64,000 nucleotides of DNA from Phaeoceros laevis (taxonomy: Eukaryota > Anthocerotophyta > Anthocerotopsida > Notothyladales), in contig JBNGIQ010009459.1 in assembly GCA_049999765.1 (NCBI GenBank), positions 163,813 through 227,812 of the forward strand. The letters are read 5' to 3'. The notes below the pieces were generated by a model. It saw only the letters and a list, made by a program, of their open reading frames with translations. It did not search any database and was not told the DNA's origin. Of this stretch, positions 10,095 to 20,900 are shown piece by piece. The position numbers were made by a program, and so were the translations under genes. How positions within the stretch are numbered: position 1 is the stretch's first letter; each line of letters starts with the position of its first letter.

Positions 10095-10841
10095 CTATTT
10101 GTCCACTGGGGCAAGATACAGTCTGTGTCTCACGCGGCAATGCAACCCAATGCAGCTCAGAGCAAGTGCTTCCTCCCGGTTCACGGGACCTTGTATGATG
10201 TCCACATCATTGGGACTGGTTTGCAGCTTCTCGTGATAAGGGTCGTCAATTGTATTAAACATCTTGTCAACATGGAAGAACGCTTTCTCGTCATCCCAAT
10301 TGGTTCTCTTCTTGATCTTCTCAAAAAGGTCGGCGCAATGAATCAGCATGTTCTTCCAGTCCTTCGAGTCGTTATTCTGGTGCGACCAGATTTTCATAAT
10401 GCCTGCCATATTCCACCACCCTGACTTGATCATAATCTGCCTGTTAGCATTTTCAAGGATCCTATCCCGCCGAAAAATTTCCTGATCAAACTCCTTCCGC
10501 ATCATTTCAAAGTCCCTCCGTGACATCACCAATTCATATTCCATCTGCCTCATATCCTCCCTCAGCTTGGTGTGGACCGCCATATCCAGAGCTGTGCGAA
10601 ACGAGATATCGTCAATCTGATTCATCAACTCATCATAGGTGGGAGGCCTGTCATAAGGTCTTTCGGAAGCATATTCCGCAGGTACATTGAAGCCCCGGAC
10701 AGTGCCTGAAGCCACCAGAAAGGACGCAGCCTTCCCAGCAACCTCTAGTATGCTACCTGGCTTCAAAATCCCACCATCTCCCAACAAAGCCTTGCTACAC
10801 CGGGTCGCTAACGATGACGAGGAAACCAGCCTAGCTGCCAT
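10095..10841 (-). CDS. Predicted mitochondrial coiled-coil protein, 248 aa, unknown family
   Basis: A single open frame begins with a Ser/Ala/Arg/Leu-rich segment lacking acidic residues (MAARLVSSSSLATRCSKALL), typical of a mitochondrial presequence. From about residue 60 (YDRPPTYDELMNQIDDIS) the protein is charged and helical, with a long stretch rich in Glu, Arg, Met and Lys (about 85-140) that should form a coiled coil. A Trp-rich patch follows (KSGWWNMAGIMKIW). I do not recognise the family. Intact length, codon use and a start next to a telobox-bearing shared promoter support a real gene. The C terminus could differ if a last intron was missed. Confidence 0.65.
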   Translation of the reverse strand: MAARLVSSSSLATRCSKALLGDGGILKPGSILEVAGKAASFLVASGTVRGFNVPAEYASERPYDRPPTYDELMNQIDDISFRTALDMAVHTKLREDMRQMEYELVMSRRDFEMMRKEFDQEIFRRDRILENANRQIMIKSGWWNMAGIMKIWSHQNNDSKDWKNMLIHCADLFEKIKKRTNWDDEKAFFHVDKMFNTIDDPYHEKLQTSPNDVDIIQGPVNREEALALSCIGLHCRVRHRLYLAPVDK

Positions 10842-11641
10842 CTCTTCTGTAAACCCCTCCGGTGCAAAGAGCTACTCAGTCCAGCCGACACGCTCAATTG
10901 TATGGCATTTGCTGTGTGGCTTCGTGCATCGAGGCGAAACGAGGCGAAAGTCTAGGGTTTTGCGACGGTATGTTCCCGGGATGCATTTACAGCCTCTACA
11001 GGGTTCCTCATATCCGTTTGCGTTAGCACGAACGTTGCATTGCGGACAGTATGTGCGAACATTAGGGCTAGGGCTGAGCTGCCGGACCACGCACACACTT
11101 GTCGTGGACCGGAAGCCGGCGTGGACACCGACGTGGAAGTGCTAGTAACCTCTGGTTAGCCCGAGGTGGTCGCACTGGTCGCAGTCTTCCTCTTTGTCAT
11201 TAGAAACTCGTTTCTATGAAAAACGAAACGTCAGTATCGCGTAAGAAATGCGTCCCAAACTCTTGTTTGCGAAGGAGCCCTATGCAAATCAGGAGTCGGG
11301 AGTCGGGACTTGGAGAGCAGAAGTTGCGAGAGCTGGATCGATTTTACCCTGTATAATAGGAGTTCGGTCTCTGGCACAGATGCTTTCTGCATTTTGCTGT
11401 ATCTTGCACGAAGGGATTCATCAGATCTTCCGGAGTGCTCACAATTCTACATCAACAGCAGGTTGCTTGAGCTGTACAAGTGAGTCAACATGTTTTGCCC
11501 TCTATCGCTACTGCTGGATTGATCGTCCATCTTTCACTGAACTTTGCAGGTTCTTGTGCCGCACTGGTCGGTTCTAGTGTTTTGGGAATGGCTCTAAGAC
11601 GTCCTTGTTTGATTGTTATGCGCGGCCAGGTGACTCTCGAG
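10842..11641. promoter_or_regulatory. Shared upstream region of the mitochondrial protein gene (-) and BRCC36 (+)
   Basis: The two genes are divergent with about 800 bp between start codons. A telobox-like CTAGGGTTTT lies near 10950, and a TTAGGGCTAGGGC run near 11065. Such motifs are common in plant housekeeping promoters. No clear TATA box was found. Part of 11240-11640 is likely BRCC36 leader. Confidence 0.4.
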
Positions 11642-14293
11642 ATGTCGCTCACAGCTGTGCAAATAACGGAGGAGGCATACCTGACTTGCCTCACGCACGC
11701 GCTGTCTACGGAGACAGAGGAGATTATGGGACTTTTGTTCGGCGAGATTGAGGTTAGGCTGCTTCCACTGCCCTCCTTCCTCATTCTGAAGGGCATGATC
11801 AACTATGCAGCGCAGGTTGTAGCTCTGCTGTGGGACGAGTTCGTTAGAAGCACACTGTCGAGATAGAGAGGAAATGTGAATCTGGAAGCAGGCGCGCTGA
11901 CAGGGATAAGCATGGAGGCGCCAGGAGCTGACTTGAGATGCTGGTGCAGTATTTGAATAATGGCAGCGTTACTGCGCTGGTTTGGGGCGTCGCACCACAG
12001 ACACGCTCTGATCGGCGGAAGGACAGGGTGGAAACCAATCCTGAGCAACTGGCAGCCGCCACCAGTCAAGCTGAAATATCCTTTCAAAGTGCACATTTGG
12101 AGCATTAGAATGTCCAGCTTTGTGTAGTGTGGAGTGCCACGGATTGGTTTTTTTTGTTCTGGTTGAAATGCTGCAGCTCTCCTTGATGGCTGAGAACAGG
12201 ATGTCAGTTGAAGTTGGACGGCCTACCAGAGTAATTGGCTGGTACCATTCACATCCGCATATTACGGTGATGCCATCTCATGTAGGTGAGGATTTGAACT
12301 GGTATTGCAGCACTATTTTTATGGATTCATCCCGAAATCTGTGTAAGTACCAGCCTGACTGGGCCAGGACTTGTATGTTACTGCAGATGTGCGAACACAG
12401 AGAATGTACCAAATGCTGGACTCGGGCTTTGTTGGCCTCATATTTTCCTGTTTCAATGAAGATGGCATCAGAGTATTGTTCCTGCAGACGAGGTGCATTT
12501 ACTGCAAACCTTCAAAAGGTGGTGTATTCACAGAATCTCTGTTGACTGCAGGGTGGTCGTATTCAAGTCATAGCATTCCAGTCACTGGATGGAAGGAGCT
12601 CAAGGGACTCTGGCTGGCGAAACCCTCATAGTCTTGGAGTTCCTGCTGCAAATCCGTCCACTGTTATTGGACTACCTGCATTGAAGCCCATTCCTCGGAG
12701 TAATTCTAGGAAGAATGCAGCAGACAGTACCAGTAGCGACACTCAGGCAATGGATCAAACGGAAGGATCAGATTTTAAGGTTTGTATTCACACTGGCTAT
12801 TCATGTCTCTAGTTCTTGGGTATATGGAATTTGTTGTGAAAAGCAGTTGCTATGTAGATGGACCTACATCTGCTCGAATAAGAGAGGTGTTTGCATGCTA
12901 GTAAATTGGAGTCATGTCATATGAACATGGGTGGGTTCTCTGGCAGCATGAAGATGCCAATGTAGTGACAGCGAAGCAGAGAAAGGTCGACCTTTTTGTC
13001 AAATTTTTGGTGCATTTTGGTGAGCACACACTGTCATGATGCCAGGGAGGAGGAAAGCAAAATCAGGCTTTAGCATTGCAGCAGCTTTTCACTTTATCAG
13101 ACAACGAGGCTGGAAAAACTCGTTCAAAGTCTGAAGGTGGGATGCTAGATGATGATTCCATGGATCTTACAGGAAATTTGCAAGAGGCCATGGTCCGATC
13201 CAACTTTGAATACAGGTTCGGTCGGAAGGACTCTTTAGATGGTTTGGGTCTTTGTGATCTGACAAATTGCAGCCTTGTCTGCCTGATCCGTATCTTCTGC
13301 CAATGGGTGTACAGTGTGAGGGGTCTCCTTAGCTCATGGTAACTTAAGGTGAGAGTCGTTGTACAATTGCAGTGGTGCTGATTATGTGAGGAAAGAAGTT
13401 CCCCTACTAGTGGTGCCAGGACAAACGCTTCTGCAGTCTGGCTGTGCGAGAAACTCTTTGCTTGACTTGCAGCGAATTCTTTATACTGAAGAACAAACAG
13501 CCTATAATCAAGCTTTGATCAACTGCACTCGGTAAGCTCTGTTTGGATTTTTTTGTTCAGCCGTCCTGTGTACGCAACTCCAGATTACAGGAGTGCTCAC
13601 GTTTTGGGTATGTGAGAAACTCGTCTTTCTAAGGCTTTCTTATTTTCAGGAATGGAAAGATGCATCCCCTTGCTGCTGTGCACCATTCTGCTACATATCA
13701 GGCCTCCCTAGCAAAGCTTATGGAGTACTGGTGAGTCATGTGTTGCTGTGGCACATCCTTTTTACTGTGATTTAAGTGGTTCGGCTTTCACTTGGGTGGA
13801 TACGATGTTCTGAAAAGATTCAATAAGTTGCCTTGCTCAATGCAGTCTATCTTCTGTCCTCACCGCACTAATTGACAAGCATCATCAGAACCAAGTTCGG
13901 GTTTGGAATCCGAAACCTTGCCCTGCTGCTCTGCATATCACGTTTTGGACCACTGGATATGTGTCGTGGCTCTAGTTGTAGATGAATTGATGCAGTTTTG
14001 GCATATTTTAATTTGGTCATCTGTGTGGTATTCAGGCTGCATTCTTGCAAGAGGAGATCGACATGTATCAACTCTCTCCAAAGGTCTCAGCTAGTGGTGG
14101 TCTTCAATCTGGAAGATTCCCAGCAGGCACAGGTCCGAAGGCGAACGTCCCTCACACAAGGGGACGAGTTGATTCTGAGCTGCTTTCTCCGGTCCGAAGC
14201 ACCAGGCACAGTAGCTACTCTGCTATGCATGCCGCAGTTCAAGAACGGCAAGAGCGACGGTCCTCTGCCGAGATTGACCTTATTAAATTGTAG
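11642..14293 (+). CDS. BRCC36: Lys63-specific deubiquitinase BRCC36 (JAMM/MPN+ protease), 453 aa
   Basis: Exons: 11642-11752, 11950-12075, 12198-12285, 12387-12472, 12552-12779, 13046-13215, 13373-13531, 13650-13730, 13846-13900 and 14036-14293 (1362 nt, open). The zinc-binding JAMM motif is complete: Glu27 in STETEEIMGLL, then HSHPHITVMPSHVD (His96, His98, Asp109). The family trims K63-linked ubiquitin as part of BRCA1-A-type and BRISC-type complexes; in plants it acts in recombinational DNA repair. The start fits the family N terminus (MSLT). The C-terminal half carries helical segments (exons 7-9) needed for scaffold binding, then a Ser/Arg-rich tail. Intron 2 is AT-AC type (separate entry). 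The upstream ATG at 11626 (MRGQVTLEM) is less likely. Confidence 0.95.
12076..12197 (+). other. U12-type AT-AC intron in BRCC36
   Basis: No GT donor keeps the frame here. The exon ends in ...SQAE and the intron starts ATATCCTTTC, a match to the U12 5' site. A branch-like TCCTTGAT (12180-12187) lies 12 bases before a terminal AC. Splicing gives SQAE-RMSVEVGR, which fits the family. It should be removed by the minor spliceosome. Confidence 0.88.
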
Positions 14294-14308
14294 ATAAACA
14301 GTTTCTGT

Positions 14309-14314
14309 AATAAA
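14309..14314 (+). terminator. Poly(A) signal candidate of BRCC36
   Basis: AATAAA lies 16 bases after the stop codon, followed by A-rich sequence. It is close to the stop for a plant far-upstream element, so a later site may also be used. Confidence 0.35.
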
Positions 14315-15376
14315 AAACCCCTTCAGTGCCTGCACAGTCAATGCAGAAACTGCGCCGGGTTGACCTAAATACACACAAAGCATGTCCTGTGTTACACTGC
14401 GAGCGAAAGACCCACATGTCAGTTTTGGGTCGCAAATGCACGCAGAACGTGTCTGTCTTGCGGAAAGGCCCTTTCAGGTTTTGGTTTTCAACCAGCCCAA
14501 AGCAGCTTAACTTATGTCAACAGCGCGTCTTTGTGTTGAGCAGCATTCAGTACGTTTGCACTTATCACGTAGCCAAGTTCCCACACATCTGAAGGCTGGG
14601 CTGGATGGCCTCCACACAGGTAGGGATGCGTTGTGTGCATCTGGATTTCACATCGTTCTCGTCAAGGCATATTCACTAGAGATGAAGGTTCTTGTGGTAA
14701 TAACCGAGGTCACTCTGAGCTTCGTAGGACGGTCCAGTATTCAAGTTGAACAAGATGATCGGTAACCAAATAATTCTCATTCCGTCCCTAAAAATTAACC
14801 CTATTACATTGCTATTTGCCTCCGGCAACAGGATGTTTACCCTACACAGATACCACGAAGAAATAAGCTGGAAAACGTGGCGAACACAGCCTAAAACGTT
14901 CCAGAGCTCAGGTCCAGTCAAAAGAATGATGATCGAGCAGCAATACTGTAGGGCATACCTGAAACACGTTTCATCAGCCGTAACTCCCGCATCTCATTTC
15001 TGGCAAGCCAAAGTGATTGCATAGTATAATTATATAGTCTTTCACCACAGTATCGTTAAGGAAATCTCAGACCGTATTTTATCGTTTCTCAGACCACTTC
15101 TTAGTAATCAATCATACTATTTTATGAAACCAACATATACGAAAGATGAGGTTAGAAGGCTGAATTTCCGTGAAAACATTCAGTCCGACTTCCTATGCTT
15201 CGCACCCCACGTTTTAGGAAGACTGTTACCACGAAGAGCGGAATGGTATACACGCTTCTCAGGCAGCCCAATGTCCGATAAGGTCAGACCGCCCTGTCAC
15301 AACACAATCACAGATTCAGAAAACCCAATCGAGAATATCAGCTGCCTACTATTGAGCTGGACACATCATGCCTTAA
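14315..15376. other. Intergenic between converging BRCC36 and LPEAT1
   Basis: No gene is supported. A minus-strand stretch at 14698-14736 (AG acceptor, then SDLGYYHKNLHL and a stop) could serve as an alternative last LPEAT1 exon, but the required intron would be about 700 bp and its donor is weak. Confidence 0.4.
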
Positions 15377-17582
15377 TCAATGACTGAGGTATGGTGAGGT
15401 GATGGTAAGGTCACAAGTAGCTGGAAGCACCTCGGCCGCCATCAACCTGCGCACATTCTCTGCATAGAACTTGGGGTCCGAACACTCCTTGGCAGTTGGA
15501 CAGTAAACAGGCAGTCTGATGACCTCGAGATAATTAATAAATTGGCACAGTAGCAAACACACATGGCGCACCTGTGCAACACATGAAGGCAAAAATATTA
15601 TGGAACATTTCCTTCAGCCAGGGGATGGAATACGTCAAGATAATTACTACAACATGTTGAGGTAAGGATCACTTGCCCCGGTTATGGTGTCCCATGCAGG
15701 ACTGAACCTTTCATAAGGATACTTCAGAATGACTGGCATCACAGGAGTCTTTGCTAAAAAGGCACCAGTCTTGAAAGGCAGTAGATAGTCGCCGTTGGTG
15801 GTTGTGCCTTCTGCGAACAAGGTAGACAACAGCAACTCTGAGAACTGAGAATAATCAGGACGATCCAACTGCAAAACTGGTGAAAATTGCGGAAATCATT
15901 CACGCCCTCAACAAAAGGATGACAGTAAGATGTAATACCTGGAAATAGCAGCAAAGATGGTGCATCCTGATTCTGATGTGCAGCATGTAACCGCTCAACA
16001 ACTACACCTGAGAGAGGAGTAAAGGCATGTAAGATGCACCATCAACTACAGTCAGTGACAAAAAGTGCTTGTTGGATGCCTTCATCTACCTGAAACACCT
16101 TTGAAATCAGAACTCTTTGATTCACGTTGGACATACAGACAACCCAGGCACTTGCTGCACAGCCAAGATAAGCACAAGAGTTAGCAGCAAAGTCTTATGG
16201 CCTCCCACAAGAGGCTTCCACAATCCGAATGAACTTGGAGAGTCACTTCAGAAGGAGCAGGGAGAAAAGGCAACATAGTCGAAACAGCTCACCTGATCAA
16301 ACCTACAAAAGGTAATCTGGCCACTGATCTCTTCAAGTTTGGCAGGACAATGCAGCAAAAGGCTCGTAAGTTCATACACTACCCAATCTAGCTTTGTAAC
16401 TACATATAAAGTTTGCAAAGTTTCACAGCGCCAAGATATACAGTGGTGCTCACCTTCGCCACAAAGCTTGGGAATGAAGCTGACATATGGTACAGTATGT
16501 CTAGATATGAGATATGATTGGACACTATTGCACCGGGCCGGGTCACAGAATCTTGCTGTTCCTAATGAGCAAGCAGGTTGAGCCGACCTTAGAGACCGAA
16601 ACGTATCACATCCACAAAAGAAGCAAGTCTTCAGCAATGCGCGTAATCTGGAGGTAAGAGTACGGGCTTGATACCCCATCCTGATCACCCAGGCCAAGAT
16701 GTAGACGCTCCATCACTTCAGCATCCCGTTCCGTGACATTGATATGGTAGAAGCCCAAGACGAACAGCATCGAACGAGCACAGAAGCGTCCAGAATTGAC
16801 AATCACCGCACGCCGAATACCCGTCAGGTGTCCATAATCATCTAGGCCGTCCTGTTGGCAGACCAGCAAAGTTTAAGTTCACATTGCACTGAGAGAGTCC
16901 AGGCAGGCCAATTTCACCGAAGCTATTATTTAACATTCCGACAGAAATTCCTGCAAGCACCCCTGCTAGCGCAACGATAGGACTGTGTCTCCGAGGTCAA
17001 GAAGCTTGCCTGCTGAGATGGAACCCGAAATAGAGTGCAGATCCTGCAGATGAGGTAGAAGGCAAAAAGAATGGACAGTAAAAGCACGACACGGATGGGG
17101 ACAAGGACCAGAGCGGCCAAGGCGAGCTTTGCAGCCTCCCATAAGGTCCATTGACCCACACCCCAGGTCCCGTACGAATCCCTCCTCACGTAGGCTGCAT
17201 ACTTGACTTCCATCTCCTCCAAGCTGATGGCCTCAGGCAAGGTTCCATTCCTGCCTTCTGACTGATGCTGCTGCCCCACGCTCACCCCGCCGTTGGAAGA
17301 CGAGGATGTGACATGGTTCTCCAGGTCATCACTAGCCTGATGGCCCTTGACCAGCAGCGGAGCCTTGTCCTCCTCCCTCGGCCCTGACGCCACCAGCTCC
17401 TCGCTTCTGCCTTGCACGAGCGGATGCGAATTACCGTATCCCGCTCCTCGTTCTGCAGCACCCGAGACGCCATTGATTCCCTTCACCTTGGCCAGCAACG
17501 GCACATCGTCCGCCCCTGCCCCTGGCAAGCCCTCTGCTGCAAGGCCCAGCTGCTCCGACGCTAAGTCCAACTCCAGCCCCAT
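15377..17582 (-). CDS. LPEAT1: Lysophosphatidylethanolamine acyltransferase, 447 aa
   Basis: Exons: 17025-17582, 16675-16851, 16454-16561, 16293-16330, 16090-16154, 15939-16007, 15677-15810 and 15377-15571 (1344 nt, open). The enzyme transfers acyl-CoA chains to lysophospholipids in the ER during membrane remodelling. The catalytic motif NHISYLD (His261, Asp266) and the glycerol-3-phosphate-site motif FPEGTTTNG (from 337) are intact. A conserved YAAYVRRDSYGTWG precedes a membrane helix (about 155-180). The first 120 residues form a longer acidic/Ser-rich head than in Arabidopsis LPEAT1. The last intron has a GC donor (GCAAGT at 15676). After RRLMAAE the C terminus reads straight to a stop and lacks the usual family tail, so the 3' end may be different or shortened. 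Confidence 0.93.
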
Positions 17583-17963
17583 CGAATCCCCGAGGCCCAG
17601 GCCAGCCTTCTGCCTACTTAAGGTAGTGCTTTGGTTGCCGCAACTCCATGGCCTGTAAGCTCTGGGCAGCTACCCGATCACCTCTGTCTGCACCAGGTCA
17701 TCCAAGGTGATACCGTAAAGCAGACGTGCTGCAAGATCGCCACCCGCCACGGTTTCCTGGCCACATTCCCTGACCAGCCTCTTTCTTCCTCGTGCTGCAT
17801 CTACTCCGTGGAACGCTCGTTGCTTGTCAACTGGGATTTTCTCACAAGTCCAGTTTATTACACCACGCCAAGAATTCTAGGTTTGTGCAGAATCCTGCCT
17901 CTGTCTATTTTTACAACCGGCTGTGGCAGTGCCGAGGGAGGAAGGTTTTGGTCACGTCACAAG
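17583..17963. other. Short intergenic spacer between LPEAT1 and MET1
   Basis: Both genes are on the minus strand, with 381 bp from the MET1 stop to the LPEAT1 start. It must hold the MET1 3' UTR and the LPEAT1 promoter; no clear TATA box was found. Confidence 0.5.
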
Positions 17964-20900
17964 TCACAAGTCGAGGCTAGAGTGCTGTGATACTAGGGCA
18001 GCTTTCAGTGAATTGCCCAACGCTCTGGCCAATGGTGGAGGCACAGCATTACCGATTTGCCTGTGCTTAAAATTGATGTTGCCGCAAAACTTGTAACTGT
18101 CCGGAAAGCCCTGCACACAGGAACGACAGTAAACAACCATATGCCAGAAGCTTGACTGCCACTTGTACGTTGGTTTCTAGGCAGAATGGGTACCTGAGAC
18201 CGTGCGCATTCACGAACAGTAACAATCCGATCTTGTTCTGGGTGGAAGCACAGGCCCACTTTGCCCATTGGCTGCGGGTCCGTCACCGACGTGGGAAAGT
18301 TTCCTTGCCAGTCGAGCCGTCCAAACAACCCTTTCCACTGGTTGTGCCGGGCGGCAGTGTTGGGTAGGCACCATGGGATCAGGTCGACCTGTGCACCCGT
18401 CGACAATTTCACCTGCGAGGATGCACAGCGGAAGGGTCATGGCACGGGAATTATGAGAATGGTGCCGACAATCAGTATCTCGGTGACTCTCACCTTTTCC
18501 TCCGGGAGATCACGCCAGTCCGCCCCTGGACGCTTGGGAATGAGCTTGCACCTGATGTGATTCAGCTCATTCATTTCTTTGCATACATGGTCCGACAGTG
18601 TGTTTTGAGCACCCCTTATTTGTTTCTGGAACCATGACTCCGGATTGTTTCCATACTGCAAACAAATGAGGCACGAGCATTCAGTCCAGCCTTGACAAGA
18701 AACTGCAATGAACCCTGCAAGCTGCACCACAAAGGCCATACCTGCATCTCCTCCAACTTTGCTCCATTGGTGACAGCAGGTAGATCACCAATTGTATCCC
18801 GAACTGTGATTGATCGCAGTGGAGCTCCCAGTGCAGCGTCATCCACTGCTGCATACTGCGTGCCTCCAGGCAATGATATTTTCAGTTGTGAGCTTGCAAA
18901 TACGTGCACGGGCTGTGGCCATTCAGGCAGTCTTTCTTCAGGAGCAGCTGCCCAGATAAAAGCTCGTTTTCGAGACTGAGAGACTCCATAGTTGCCCGCT
19001 TGAAGCACTCCGAACCTCACCTGCAATGAGGACGATGACGTTGCTTGACTTGTAGCACGGAAAGCCAATAAAGAGAAAGTGAAGGCATCTGTATTAGTAC
19101 ACGAGTTGATACTTGAGTACATACCTGATAGCCCATCGCTAGGAGTGTAGCTAAAGTAAGGCGGAAGGTTTGGCCCTTATTAAAAGACACAAAATTCCGC
19201 ACATTCTCGAGCAGAAAGTATCGTGGCCGATAATAATCAGCATACCCAAGGAAGGAAAGTATCATCTCGCATTGAATTTTGCTCCATGCTCTGTTACTAA
19301 ACCTGTTCATTCCTGAAAAACCCTGTAGGAGCAACGAGGTCAAATGCAGTGAATGCGGATTGTGGATAGCGACGGAAGGTATGATTCATCTGGTTTCGAA
19401 AAATGGTGCTATAAACTAACCGAGCAGCTTGAGCACAAGTTGAAAATGTACCTGGCAAGGTGGCCCACCGTTGATGAAGTCAACCTCTCCGGGTAAAGGC
19501 AACTTCTTCCGTTCCTCACTACTGAACTGCATTGACAGCTCGGCTGCCTCAGGTGTGGAAATGCATTCATCCAGATCACCGCCTTTCTCCATAATAGATC
19601 TGCAAGTCCGGGTACAGACTAGTAAGATTGCCAGATCTTTGCGAACACAGAAGTAGCGTAATTGACGAGGCACACGAACAATGCGCTCGGATCTCCGCCT
19701 CTCGTACCTCAATATTACATTGCAGTTACCACAGAAAACTTGGGCTTCAGGATGGTTAAGCTTGAAGGCATCAGCCGCAAATTGATCATACTCAATGGCC
19801 CATTTTGTTTGACTTACGCCTGCAAGACACAGTGCATGAAAACCAGATAGCAAACCAAGCAAAGACTTTTGTGGGGCAACCAACTGACCCCTAGTAAGCT
19901 CATAAAAACACAGTTCTGCAGTATACCAGATTGGTGCAATCCTTCGGAGAGTCCCCCGCAGCCAGCAAAGATATCCAAAGTGGCAAGACGGTGATCATGT
20001 TGCGGTTTATCTTCACAGACATCCACCATCTTTCCTTTCCCTTTGACGTTTATTGCATTCTCTGACTTCCCTTTGGCGGCAGAGGTGAGTCTAGAAGAAG
20101 ACAGCTTGATGTGCGGTGGCAACTGTTCACGGGAAACTTCCATTAGCTGCCATTAGAGATAACGGGCTAACCAAACTTCCATGCCAGACACAATGACCGC
20201 ACCTGCTTGACAGTTCCAGCTTTTGAATCGTAGATGCAACTGCAGGAAAAAACATGGCTGAGGGAAGGGTCTGAGCTAATAGAATGAATCTCTGTAGGCC
20301 TTCGCACCACACACTTGCCCCTAAGTTTATGAATATCCACCTTCGCTAGCTCCTCACTGTAATATACCTGCAAGAACTCAGTCCAGGGCCATTATTAGCA
20401 GGTGAATGTTTGTCCAGGAACTAGCAGACTGTTTGGGCAGAACATAGGATACGTGCCTCGTATAAATCTGCCTTGTAGGCCTTTTCAGCCCCAAGATCCT
20501 CAGGTTTATAAAACCTCCGGACGTTTAGAGTCGAAGGTTTGTCTTCGCTTTGAAAACCAAGAAGTTGACATATGGCGAATGCCCTGAGACCCTTGTTTCT
20601 ACTAGCTTTAAACCGGTCAGTAGAGCTGTTTTCCAAAAGGGACTTGAATGAATCAGGCTCAAGAAAAACGTATTCATCTTTCAGATAGGTCACGCCATCT
20701 AATCTGAACCCATCTTTGCCTGGGAGAACTTGAACAGCCCCTTTTCCATCATCTTGAACCCTTTCCTCACAACCTTGGCAAGCACCGTCTCCTTTCCCTA
20801 GCCTCTCACTTGGAAGGCTAAAAAAGGCTCCTTTATTAGCACAGTACAAGGCTTTGCAGAAGTACTTAAGGGGTAGTTTCTTTTGCTCGTTGTCCAGTGC

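Noticed and set aside
14676-14740. An extra last exon of LPEAT1 (SDLGYYHKNLHL)
   Set aside because: In phase and faintly like the family tail, but it needs a 700-bp intron with a weak GTGCTT donor, while direct read-through gives a stop at 15377; left as an alternative.
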